Assembly (NCBI RefSeq): GCF_964199755.1
Contig: NC_133930.1
Coordinates: 28,979,571-29,043,570 of the forward strand
Direction of reading: 5' to 3'
DNA length: 64,000 nt
Origin: Larus michahellis
Lineage: Eukaryota; Chordata; Aves; Charadriiformes; Laridae
Both the position numbers and the translations under genes were made by a program. Within the stretch, counting starts at the first letter, position 1; each line of letters opens with the position of its first letter. Below are positions 1 through 63,702 of this stretch, in pieces. The notes below the pieces were generated by a model, which was given only the letters and a program-made list of their open reading frames with translations, was not told where the DNA came from and ran no database searches.

Positions 1-500
1 ACAAACTGTAACAAGCTGTAAGCAGCCCTGACTATGGTACGGATATGAAACTATAGCCACAACAGTTAAAAATCCAGAGAAGGACAGCAAAGAGTTCAAA
101 GAATCACAGACACCAAGGACACATCTTCCCATCTTCTTGATCTAGGATAATTTGTGATCTATAAGTGACTGAGGGGAAAGGAAAGAAAATACTATCTACC
201 AACACATTACTGTAATTTCCATTTGCTTGAAACTAAGTAGGACAAACAGGGGTGCAGCACTTCCAACAGGGTGATATATTCATTTACTTGACTCCAAGGG
301 ACTGAATTTATGTACAAAACAGATTAATGCATGGCATTATTTGATGAATACCAGCCAAAACACTTTTTGGCCTTCTGAAGACTATGGGGTATGTCAATAA
401 TTTCAGTAATGAATTTAAAGCAACAGTGTTCTTGATTTCCATAAATTTCATATACTTGCCACTTTATGGATTAAAAAAATGTTTCTGCAGGTTTACATAC
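1..500 (-). other. ZNG1 intron 2 (partial)
   Basis: AT-rich sequence immediately downstream of ZNG1 exon 2 in the gene's direction. I searched for the next expected ZNG1 exon (the segment leading to the CxCC motif) and did not find it here. No repeat was recognised. Confidence 0.7.
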
Positions 501-587
501 CTTCTCCAAACTCATTCAGAATAACTGCTATTCTTTTCTTATGCTGTTCTGTCAGGATGTAATTTAGAAGAGTTGTTTTCCCAGCTC
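501..587 (-). CDS. ZNG1: ZNG1 coding exon 2
   Basis: An 87-nt exon completing the split glycine of the Walker A motif (GAGKTT) and continuing through [10 protein letters not shown] to NEFGE. The acceptor is TCTAG|GAGC (AG at 588-589) and the donor GAAG|GTATGT (GT at 499-500). The length, 2+84+1 nt, fits the phase of exon 1 and leaves one nt for exon 3, which would lie left of the window. The Walker A lysine and threonine are present, so nothing here suggests a pseudogene. Confidence 0.92.
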
Positions 588-1774
588 CTAGAACACGGAC
601 CATATTTCTTTTAAAATGTTTTTTAAAAAACTTTTCAAATAAAAAGAAAATACTGCACCAAACATATGCACACTTCAGACAAATCTGATCTGTCCTGAGG
701 TATGAGTTTTCATTCTTGTATCCTGCATTCTATTATACCACTGTAAAAATTGATTTGTAGAAATATTTGACACCATGGAATTAGTTTTAAAAGATCTATA
801 GTTTCCCATTCACTAAGTGTCAGTGCTTGGTAAACTCAGAAGTCCCCTACCAGCTGGGCAGTCTTTTCCTAGAAAACTCATTTTTATGTTTCTTTTAACA
901 AAAGGCACACTTATTCTTCTCCCTCCTAATGCTTTTTGTGACCAGCTCTTTTGTCATCAGCAATCACTGCTCTGATATTAACCGCCATTAGAAGAGGCAC
1001 TGTTAAGCAAGGTGTTCCCGACTTCCGTGATATCACTTTACTAACAGTTTCATTGCATGCACAAGATCACAGCTAGGGGAATTTGGAAAAGCAACCTTCC
1101 TTCCCTGCCCTCAGAGGTTTTTGAGAGAGTATGATACAGTACAAAACTACGACTTTTAGAACAGTGTTGACGATCCTGAAGCTCGATCTTTACCGTGCAT
1201 AACTATACTTGAAGCTCCCAAGAACTGTGCTGGTTTAAGAGAGGGAAACCAGACCTGTCATTGGTAAGATCGCAATTCAGCCTGCATTGAACTGAGGCAA
1301 ATACGTTACACTATTTTGACATTAAGTGGCCAAAAAAGCGGTTTGTCAAACATGACCAGCACGAACCAGACCCTGAAAACTGGCCGGTAAAATCAGGAAC
1401 AGGAGCTTGCACAGCTGTCGAAAATCGTTCTGCCACTCGAACTGGACCCGCGCTCAGCGGGAGCCGGAGCAGGACGTGGGGCTGGGAGCAGCGCTGAGGG
1501 CTCCGCTCTGCTGCCCGCCCAGCCCCCGGGGGCGGAAGCTGCTGCCAGACCTGCCGGGCCGCTTCCCCGGAGCCCCCGCCGCAGCCTAGCCTCTCACTCG
1601 GCGGTCTCCGGACGCCACCAGCCCGCAGGCCTTGCCGGGGAGCGCGGCAGGCCGCTCCTCACCTAGGTAGCCCGTGATGATGGTCACGGGGATCTTCCTG
1701 CTGGGGCTGGACTCGCTGTCCTCCGCGCCGCCCGCGTCTATCGGGACGAGGTCGGGGCAGTCCTCGTCCTCCAT
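501..1774 (-). CDS. ZNG1: ZNG1 (CBWD/COBW-domain zinc chaperone GTPase), 5' part of gene: coding exons 1-2 with intron 1
   Basis: ZNG1 is a G3E-family P-loop GTPase that uses GTP hydrolysis to deliver zinc to client proteins, chiefly methionine aminopeptidase METAP1, in the cytosol. Exon 1 (1663-1774) and exon 2 (501-587) join in frame and give 66 residues. These include a CPDLVP motif at residues 6-11, the beta-strand PVTIITGYL, and the Walker A loop GYLGAGKTT at residues 35-43, split by the intron. The sequence then runs on as [10 protein letters not shown] and ends in NEFGE, matching vertebrate ZNG1 closely. The ATG at 1774 is supported by an in-frame TAG 24 nt upstream (1796-1798). The remaining exons, including the CxCC zinc-binding motif and the COBW C-terminal domain, lie beyond the left edge. 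It is transcribed away from DOCK8 from a CpG-island promoter. Human paralogues (CBWD1/2/3/5/6) exist; which one this matches is inferred from the DOCK8 linkage. Confidence 0.93.
588..1662 (-). other. ZNG1 intron 1
   Basis: A 1075-bp intron whose GC content rises sharply from about 1400 toward exon 1, where it enters the promoter CpG island. Apart from this gradient I see no further gene or recognisable repeat in it. Confidence 0.8.
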
Positions 1775-2300
1775 GAGGGCCGCGGGCCCCTGCGCCTAGG
1801 GGGGACGAGGGGAGAGGCGCAGGGCGCTCGATGCGGGGCTGCCGGCCGGGGAGGGCGCGGCGCGCCGCTCTCCCCTCAGCTGCCACCCGCTTCCCCCCTC
1901 CCCGCGGCCGCCACCTGCGCTCGCCCCGCACCAGGCGGCCCACGCCGGGGTCCCGCCAGGCGGCTGCGCCTGAGAAGCACAGCAGGCATGCGCCACGGCA
2001 GGGCCCGCCCGCCGCCGCCGCGCTCTGTCGCGCAGGCGCAGCAGGAGGGAAGGCGAGGCGCGGCGGGCGTTACGCGTCCGTTAATGGCCGTTGGGTGGGC
2101 GGTGTGAGGTGGGTCATGGCGGCGGGGCGCCTCCCGTTGGGCGCGGTTGTGGCGGGCAGGGTCGTCCCGCCCGTTGCTCCTCCTCGGGCCAGTCTCAGGA
2201 AGCGAAATGTCGGGTCTGACCGGCAGGGAGCGCTCAAGGCGCCGCGGTCTGCCCGGCAGACCTTCGTGGGCGGTGGATGTGCTGTGTTTTGCTCGTAATC
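1400..2300. promoter_or_regulatory. CpG island / ZNG1 promoter region
   Basis: A dense GC- and CpG-rich block covering ZNG1 exon 1 and about 500 bp upstream, between AT-rich flanks. Upstream of the ATG I see NRF1-like elements (GCATGCGC near 1985, CGCGCAGGCGCAG near 2030) and a YY1-like ATGGCGGC at 2116. These are common in TATA-less housekeeping promoters. No TATA box was recognised. The exact transcription start cannot be placed from sequence alone. Confidence 0.7.
1663..1774 (-). CDS. ZNG1: ZNG1 coding exon 1
   Basis: This exon gives 37 codons plus 1 nt: an acidic N-terminus with CPDLVP at residues 6-11, a Ser/Glu-rich linker, then PVTIITGYL. Vertebrate ZNG1 uses a CPELVP-type motif here to dock on the METAP1 zinc finger. 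The donor reads CTAG|GTGAGG on the minus strand, with the GT at 1661-1662. The start is bounded by an upstream in-frame stop. The human protein, as remembered, has about 17 more residues ahead of this motif; they are absent here. Confidence 0.93.
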
Positions 2301-2309
2301 AAATAAAAT

Positions 2310-5255
2310 TAAGCTGCAAATTGAATGTTAGCTTTCTCCATTTCCCATTAGATACCCTGAGGGTGCATATACGTGTGTAAGGTATATTTATGGTTAATTT
2401 AACAGTGTTGCAAACTCGTTAGCATGTTGTGGGCCATAGGTTTAGCAAATCGGTAATACATTTTCCGTTATTTCATGACAAAAGGTGTAAATGTAATAGT
2501 ATTGGGGGAGGCATGGAGAAGAGATTTGGCTGATGCATACCAGTAGACGCATACACCTCAAAACCCAGGTGTGGTTCTCTGCTCTAAACATAACGTCCAG
2601 GACACAGGTTTGAGTAGGTTGATACAGTATGTTGGGCTTCATCTTGTATGTTTGTTGGCTTGTGTGGGAGTAAATGTACTTAGTATTTATCTTTGAATCT
2701 TCTTACACTTGTGTAGGTTAAAATATCCCTTAACTATCCGGGGTGGTACGATTATAACAAGAATGTAAGAGTCTGGTCTAAAAAAATGATCAAATAGCTT
2801 ATATAATCCATTCATTCAGCTTGTCCTTGGAGATACAACCATGTTTATTCCAACAGAAATACCTATAGCTACATGATTATCCAGATAATAAGTTCAAAAG
2901 CAAATTATTAAAATATTGATTTGTGAGAGAAATGCGGGTGTTTTTTTTTTTCTTTAGTTGCAGTTAAAATCATTAATGGTGTCCTGCACCATAAATCTGC
3001 CAGCTCTGTGGAATGTCAGCAGCGGCACAAGCGTGAAACTTTTGAGTTTAACAAGGTGACAGGCTTAGTTATCTTTAGTAAATGAGGGTAGCTGACAAGA
3101 ATCAGTTGTGGAGTTTGTGTTTCCTTAACTGGGGAAAATCTCACCCTTTCATTACAGGGTATAATTATATAGGTTGTTGATTTGTAGAGTTTTTGGACCA
3201 ATACATGGTAAATGAATCTTCTCATGTTCTTGTTTCAACCACTTGAGTTAACCCCTTGTATGATGCATCCTATTTTAAATGAAAAACTTGATCAGTTTTT
3301 CAAAGCCGTATCTGTTAGAACCCTGACTGATGGTTTACGGTTTTGCTGTCCTGAGACTGCTCAACTTTACATAGTTCTGTTATTAAGGGATTGATTAAGA
3401 AAAATTTCAAGATTTTCACTGTGAGAAAGCTGTAGGGTAAAGGAAGGAAAAATAAGAAAGCTATCAACTTAGCATCACAGAGCGTATAAAAGGCTGTAAG
3501 TTGTCTTTCAGAAGTTAGACTATTTGTAATACTGAAAATTCATTTACATGTCAGTGAGACATCTGGTATTGGGGAAGAAAAAGGTGATAAAACCAGTGTC
3601 CTGGTTCTTTAAGCTGTTCTGCTTTTCACCAGTTCACATGACACTGCTCTTTATTTTTCTCTTGAATAAAATTACCTAAAATAAATACTGTGGTTTCAGG
3701 GTTTCCTTTTAGTTCCTTTAAAGTTAATGTTTAAACATTATAATTTTGCTGTAAGTATTAACCGTCTTTGCGTTTCTGCTGAATTATGTAATAAAGCCTA
3801 CTTTGTAAAGATAGATGCAAAACCTGCATATTTTATTGTGGTGGCAGGTAAAATGAGCATAGCAAACCTAAATCTGGGTGGCGCAGTTGGAGTGTTTTAT
3901 TCTAAGCTATTTGTAGAACAGACGCACAACATCAGAAAGCAGTAAAGTGTCGATGGGTACCAGGAAGTCGTATTTAATTATTACTTTAGGTGGCTGCAAC
4001 TGAAATAAGCTAGTCCCTTCCCAAATGTTGAAGAACTCGGTGCAAGCAGAGCCTTTTGCTTCAGGCTGATTTGGATGATGGACAAAAGTGTTTAAGGGTG
4101 TTATTCTTAGAGGAGAATTGGGGAAGAAGACTGTAAGAGCCATGAAAATAAGGAAGAGGGTGCACTGAAGAGCATTGCAACTTGCTGATTCCTGACACAG
4201 TAGCAAGGGGAGCATGACCTGATTGAAACAGCAGGAAAAGGGAACCACTGGCATTTCCATATTAAGTGGAATGAACAGTCTCAAAGTGCCGTGGCTGCTA
4301 GAGAAAGGAGGTTTCTTTAAGGTCCTACTTGTCTGTATAGTACAATGTAGTTCAGCGTCACAGAGGAAGGAGATGCTGCAAAATCATACAATGATGCCCA
4401 ATTTTTTTGAATTACAGTTAACCCGCAAAACAATGCGGAAACAGAAATTAAGTTCAGTTTTCTGATCAGCTCAGTAGCTGCTGAGCAGGCACATGTATGT
4501 CTCAAAATATAAGCTGGTAAACAGAAGCATAACTTTAGTATGATTTGCATACTCCCCTGGGTACATTTACTTCTTTCTTGTCAGTTATCTAACTATTTCT
4601 ATATTAAACCATCTCTATTCTCTTACCTGTACTTGGATTGACAGCTTCTCCTGACAACTGGACTTTATTTTTCTTTGAAGCATACAGATTATTCACATGT
4701 TGCAGAAGAGAAGGAAGATCTTTTAAAAACACCAGCGTTACTTCAGTCAGTGCACCTGCTTTTTAACACTGCTGCTTTTTATGACTTATGTGCTCAATAC
4801 GCAGTTATGATGTGAAACTTAGTGAAACTGAGAACATTAGAATAAAGGTATGGCTTATAGTCAGCATTTAAATACGGACATACATCATCTAGCAAGTTGC
4901 CTAATTGTGTGTAAGAAGATGATGACAGTAAGGAAAAATTTCACCAGTGTTGTCTCTGCTTAAGTTCTGTTTTGCTGTGAAGGTAAGCAAGGAAACGTTT
5001 TTCTTCAAGAAACTCTCTGTTGAGGATCCGGACAGTAATATTTGTATTTATGCAGACGAATTTGAACAGACAAATGGAAAAAGAAGATATGCTTTCACGT
5101 AGTCTTTTTTTTTTTTTTTACGTCAAGTGTTTTATGAAAAAACAGAAGGCTGCAAAGTGACTAAGTTCCCTTTCTCCTGTTTCACCAACACAGAAATGAA
5201 ACTTAAGCCTAGGAGTGATTTTTTTTCTTTTTTTTTAAGGAAGGTTCAATATTTC
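2310..5255. other. Intergenic region between the ZNG1 promoter and the solo LTR
   Basis: AT-rich single-copy-looking DNA with short T tracts (2940-2951, 5105-5119). Open frames of up to 125 codons occur on both strands but show no recognisable domain and no splice-linked continuation. I see no RNA gene. Confidence 0.6.
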
Positions 5256-5259
5256 ATTG

Positions 5260-5609
5260 TGTCGTGGTTTGGCCTCAGATGGCAACAAAGAACCACGTGC
5301 CGCTCGCTCGGGCCTTCCCAATACAGGAAGAATCGGAAGAAAAAGGCAAAACTCTTTGGTTGAGACAAAGGCAGTTTAACAGAACAGCAAAGGGAACAAG
5401 AAAAAACAGCAATAACACGGATAGAGGAATATACGAACACAGTTACGGAACAACCACTCACTGATCAGACCGGGATGCCCCTGCCCACTCCAAGCATTGA
5501 ATTCCTGCCCCCTCCCCAGCTCAGGGTGGGCAGGGCTCACATGGCATGGAATACCTGTGTCCTGGGGATCCTGCGGAAATTTAACCCTATCCCCACCGGA
5601 ACCAGGACA
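5260..5609 (-). mobile_element. Solo LTR of an avian endogenous retrovirus
   Basis: A 350-bp block starting TGTCGTGGTTTGGC and ending AACCAGGACA, flanked on both sides by ATTG (5256-5259 and 5610-5613), a likely 4-bp target-site duplication. Its ends and internal blocks (GAATCGGAAGAAAAAGG, ATGGCATGGAATACC, AACCCTATCC) match the general layout of LTRs widespread in bird genomes. Those are transcribed in the opposite sense to the printed strand, starting TGTCCTGG and ending CCACGACA. No internal retroviral genes are present. The family name and class are not resolved: a 4-bp duplication is typical of ERV1, while many avian LTRs of this look are filed as ERVL or ERVK. Confidence 0.72.
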
Positions 5610-5613
5610 ATTG

Positions 5614-8600
5614 CCAATCTAGTTAATACAACAGCAGGAGTAATGGAAAATTCCACTTATTTTCCCGAGATTTAGCCTACTAAATTTCATATAGCATTTT
5701 TTGTTTAAAGCAATCTTGAATAAATCGCTTCAATTTTATTGGATACAGCTGAGATCTATGCCAGTGACAGCACTGAACTTGACAGCATGTCAGCTTCCTT
5801 TAAGGAGAGAGTGTCTGGTAGCACTGGCTACATTACACTCCTGTAGCCAGTGATGGTGCGGGATGGTGGGATATGAGCAAACATTAACAGGCATTGTGTG
5901 TTGCTGGCAGGTACTGCGATCATCACAGTTTTCATGTTGGTGTGACCCTCCAGATGTTCTTATGAAGTAATCAGATAACAGTTATTCATTACTGCAGTTA
6001 TATACTGCTGGTGTATTTTGCCAAGGATGCAAACTTACGACTGTAAAAGATACTGAGAAAACTCACATGGACTTAACTCAGTTGCTGGTTGAGCATCGAA
6101 GGTATATCCTCTACAAATAAGCAGGTGACACTCAAAGCTTCAGCGGGGCTTTGTCATCCGTGACTATCCTGGGCCACAAAGTTGTGTTTAATGATGGGCG
6201 TGGTGCTGTAATACTCTATCACACAATAGCGTTCTTCACTGCCAGTGAAGTGACTGATAATTTACTCTTTTAAGAAAAAAGATGTTCGGAAATGTGTGTC
6301 TTAACAGAAAAAAAAAATCCCCTGGTAGGTGGCAGATAGACGTGCAGATTATTGTGTCTTCCAGCGTTTCCGCAACCTCAGCTTGCAAACTCCTTCAAAA
6401 CAATAGGCAGCAGTAGCCATTCTCCCAGAAGCATGTGCCCAAGCTGTGCTGTCCTTACCACCACTCAGCTGCTCTTTGTGGCTGGGCCAGCAGCTCCTCA
6501 GCCTGCCCAGGAACAGCAACTGACTGGCCCTGGACCCACCACCTCCAGGTCAGGTTGCAGGAGGAAGACAAAAGCATGGTGAGAACATTTGAAGCCCAAG
6601 TGGAATGAGAGGGAAGTGTGGCTTTATGGCTGATTCTAGGGCTGAAGTGATGCAGCAACAATTAGAACCACCATTTGGGATGCATGATGTGGAAGATGGG
6701 GATGAGGACATGGGGGATGTAAGCATGCTTTCTACTGTATCATATGCAAGACCCACCAACAGCTGCTGCCATCCAAGCAAGCTAGGTTTGGAAAAACATG
6801 GTCTGTTCTGAGTTGCATTGCTTTCTTCAGTTTTGATTTTGTGCTGCCTTCACTGGCACCTGGCTTGATATCATTTTTCTAATCTGCTGACTGGAAAGAT
6901 CTTGTTCTACTTCTTGTTCTAAAGGCATGATTAGACTTCATGACCTTGAATATAGTAGATCTGTTTGTTGCAAGAATTCAAACCATGGTGTTTAACAATA
7001 AGCTGGAGCAGCACTGTTAGGAATACTTAATTAGGTATGATAGTTTAAAAAAGTTGGTTTACCAACATCTCATTTGGTAGTACTCCAATGAGTTAATACC
7101 ATGTAAACTTTCTTGATACAACTTCTATTTTTTTTCTTATTTTTCTTCCCAAAAAAGGCAATGGGTTGTTGGCATAATAGATGAAAAGGAATATTTGATG
7201 AGTTTTGCTCTCGTATGCTGAAGTAGGCTGCTGATAATTCAGTTCATCCAAAAAGATGAAAACTTACAATGATCTAAGTGTTTTGGATGTAACTGATGAA
7301 CATACGAGCAGTTTTGTAAACCTTACTTTTGTCTGCCTCCTCAGACACTTTTTCCTGCATGTGACAAAATATTTTTGATTAATACTTTTGTCCATGCTTA
7401 CCAAGAATGTATGTAACTGCAAAATAAATAGTTGTATCATTCATAAATGGGTATATTTCTGCAGATTGTGATGTTACCTGCATTGCTGCTAGCTCAATCT
7501 GTGTGGCCAAATTTGGCAATCAAGGAAGGTCCTACTTCATGCCACATGAGCCGTTAAGATGAAGCCTGGACTCTTTTTTTTAATAACTTCAATAAAAAAT
7601 GAGGTAGTGGCTTCTTATTGAGTAGTTAGCAGTTCTGGAGAGACAGCTAGAAGAAGAAACATCTTCCTCTCTTAAGCAAACAAAACACAACACCCCAAAC
7701 TCAATTAACCACAGACTTCAGTAAAGGAAGAACATCCAATTACTTCCATGGGACCTCCTTTTCTGTGAACAGAAAAACAGGTGTGAAACCTATCTAATAC
7801 CACAACTGTTGCCTTACTGTCTCTACAACCAGACAATGTACAGAATGCTTTTTTTTCATTGCTTACTTTTCTCCTCCTTAGCTTAAGTTGCTGGCAACAG
7901 AGGCATAGGACTTCCTGGCAACTTTTGAAATTAAACAATGAAAAGGATAGTTATGGTCTTCAAAAGCAATATTTTGAGAAACAGAGAAGACCTGACTTCC
8001 TACTGTGGATGAGCAGCTCTTCTAGTGACAGATTATCTATAATGCATGGTTAAGCTACCAGAACGCAATTTCATGTCATAGCAAGGACCTACTGTACTAG
8101 TGGAGCATAACATTTTTTCCTCCGATTTCCCTTCAATTATACAGGAGATAGAATGAGTATCTTTGCATAACTGAGTATGCAAAGAGTACTTAAGAAGTAT
8201 TTCTTGCCCGTCCTAGGTCCTTGCAGTGACCTAACATAGAAAATTGACAAACTGGTGTTTATTTCATGGCATTTTAAGGAGAACATGATTTATGTTAATC
8301 TATAATCTGAAATTCTGAAAAGCAAATATGAGAGAAGCTCCTCTGTCCACCAATTTCCTGTGAAAGCAAAGAGAGTAAGTACATCAGAAAGGGTAAGATG
8401 TTAAAATAAATATTTCAGCTTGATTTTGTGTGCGTAGCTTTCAAAGGTGCTGAGGCCCTCGACTCCAAGTAGAATAGGTAAGGGATGCATACCATTGGTC
8501 TAGAAAAAAAATCAAACACTGGGCGTGTCAGATTAGTCTCTCAAAAATGGATGTGACCATTTAAATTACGTGTGTCTACTAAAATTAAAAAAGGGTTACA

Positions 8601-9925
8601 TTTTTCCTGTTTCTTTCCACAGTTGACACAATGTGATCGCAGCTGCCTGTCAGAAGGCAGGCAGCACACTTTGAGTTTCTTGTAGAGCATTAAAGCATCT
8701 ATTAAAACCACGGCCAGTTTGTGCAGTGAAGAGGGTTGTGAAGGCGGTGACCATCTTCAAGAGACACCTGCCAGTGCGGACAAGAAGAAAGGTGGTGGGA
8801 AGTTGTGCCTTGCCACGTCCAGAATCTCTAGCACTCCAGAGTTTTCTTGTCACCAACACACATGCCGGATCATAGCTACCTATCGGTGATTTGTAACTAA
8901 GTGATATTTAAGTCAAAATCACATGTACGTAAATGGCCTTAGCTTTATCATGGTGACGTAAAGAAAGGATGGGTGTGGTGGGTAAGTTCTGTGCAATTAC
9001 CTGTCTAATTTATTCTTCCCAAAGCAAATGTTTGTTAGTTAATGCCATTATATTAATAATATATTTAAATATTTTCTTTCTGAGGTTTTCAGATTCATCT
9101 CTGAGATCTTATTCGGCTGTAGGTCCTTGTAGGTTTGTTCCCCCAAAATATACCCATATGTGTTTCCATTTTCAACACTTTTTATTTACTTCTGTGTTTT
9201 GTTAAATCTTTCACCTCTTCAGCCTTCTGCACTTCCCTAACAGCAAATAGACAGTGCTCTTCAAGGACCGTAGGGGTTAACATTCATATTTGAGACCACT
9301 CATACTTAGCAGTGCTCTGGAGAATGGTGAATCCTGCAGGTTAAGAGGTAATTGTTAGTAGCACAATTTTAGACCTTCACTGTTTGATAATTTTCCACTC
9401 CTTGCCTCAAATCGCACTGTTTTCCTTTAGATACCCTCCAGAATGGAGAGATTTTTGACTGCTGTTCAATGGGTGAATCCTGATGCTGTTGCCACCTAGG
9501 CGTGGGTGTAATAACAATAGGACAACCTAAAACTAAATTGCCTCTGCTACCCCAGAATTCACCTGTCGAAACCATGTTTGGCTTCTGTTCCCCCTTTGAA
9601 ATGAAGTCTGAGTTCTGCTTATCTGCAGAAGCAGTGAAATCTGCACCAAGGCTGAGAGAAAAATATCAGTCAGGAAACACCGCTTTGTAAGACAACCAAC
9701 CACAAGACGCTTACTAAAAATGGCCTTTTAAAACAGCTGAGCTGTAAGTGCAGGTGAAGAGAACAGCAGCAGGGCCCGCTCTGTGCCAAGCCAAGCTGGT
9801 ATCTTGTGTTACTGCGTGTGAGTTTAGGGGTAAGAGAAACATATATCCTGGGGGCAAGTGTCCATTGGCAAAATATCACCCCAGGTAAAGAGCTGGCTTC
9901 TATTTCTTACACATCACGGTCTCCC
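5614..9925. other. Intergenic region between solo LTR and DOCK8 CpG island
   Basis: About 4.3 kb of mostly AT-rich DNA. Short open frames (for example 6352-6582, 8650-8859 minus, 8969-9205) have no recognised homology, splice structure or coding-like composition. No repeat family or RNA gene was recognised. Confidence 0.55.
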
Positions 9926-10040
9926 CCTGCCCGAAGAGCTCCATCCCTGTGCCAGCGGGCCGAAGGAAGGATCCCAGCTGTCTCCCCTGCCCAGAGGGCG
10001 GTGGGCGCCGGTCTGCCCTACCCTCAGCAGCGCTGCCATG

Positions 10041-10083
10041 CCCTGCTTTGCCCTGTCCTGCCCTGTCCTGCCCTGTCCTGCCC
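10041..10083. repeat. 10-bp tandem repeat in DOCK8 CpG island
   Basis: Three exact copies of CCCTGTCCTG at 10051-10080, with a diverged copy before and a partial copy after. The repeat causes chance open frames in all three plus-strand frames. Confidence 0.85.
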
Positions 10084-10725
10084 GGCCGTGCCCGGCGGCC
10101 GCGCCTGTTCCGCCGGCGGAGGACGGGCTGGACCGGGGGCGGCGCGGGGCCCGTCTGGCGCCCAGCGGTGCCCAGCGGTGCCCGCTGCCTCCTCGCTCAC
10201 CCCCCCGGGGGTGTCTGACACCCGCACCGCAGTTTCCAAAATAAAAGGGATTTGGGGGGCGGGGGGGATGCGCAAGGATTTCCGCAGCTGTATGCCTTCA
10301 CGGGGACAAGGTGTCTTCCCTCCTTATTGCGCTTGCCTAAATGCCTGCCTTCCCCGCTGCTTCCCTCCTGATCCCTCCAAAATACTCGCGGGCCGTTCGG
10401 GTGTCGCCTGTGTGAAGCGGGGAGGTGTAATTTCTGCCGCCCCCCGAAGTCGCCCGGGTGCGGTGCCACCGCGGCGGGCAGCCCCCCGCAGCCCCCGGGG
10501 GGTGCGAAGCCAGCTGTGCACAGGGGCAGATCCCTCCCACTCCGGCCGATTTCGGTTAGGAAGGTGAAATGCGGAAGTTGCCACCCAGAACTGTCAGAGG
10601 ACCGTCGGGTTTTTAGCCCGCAGCATGCAATTAAGAAAAATAAATAAATGAAATAAAGCCGCCCTTCGTGCGCACAGCCGGCGTCGGTCCTCCTCGGCAG
10701 CCGGCACCCGCGGCTGCTCTCCCGC

Positions 10726-63702
<52,977 letters not shown>

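Noticed and set aside
1831..2298. 155-codon plus-strand frame opposite the ZNG1 promoter
   Set aside because: The first part is GC-driven and antisense to the ZNG1 5' region. Only the last 60 codons with a nearby poly(A) signal were kept, as a low-interest finding.
9806..10567. 253-codon plus-strand open frame, the longest in the window
   Set aside because: It lies in the CpG island, is rich in Pro/Ala/Arg/Cys from GC-rich repeats, overlaps similar frames on both strands and has no recognised domain. Lack of stops is explained by GC content.
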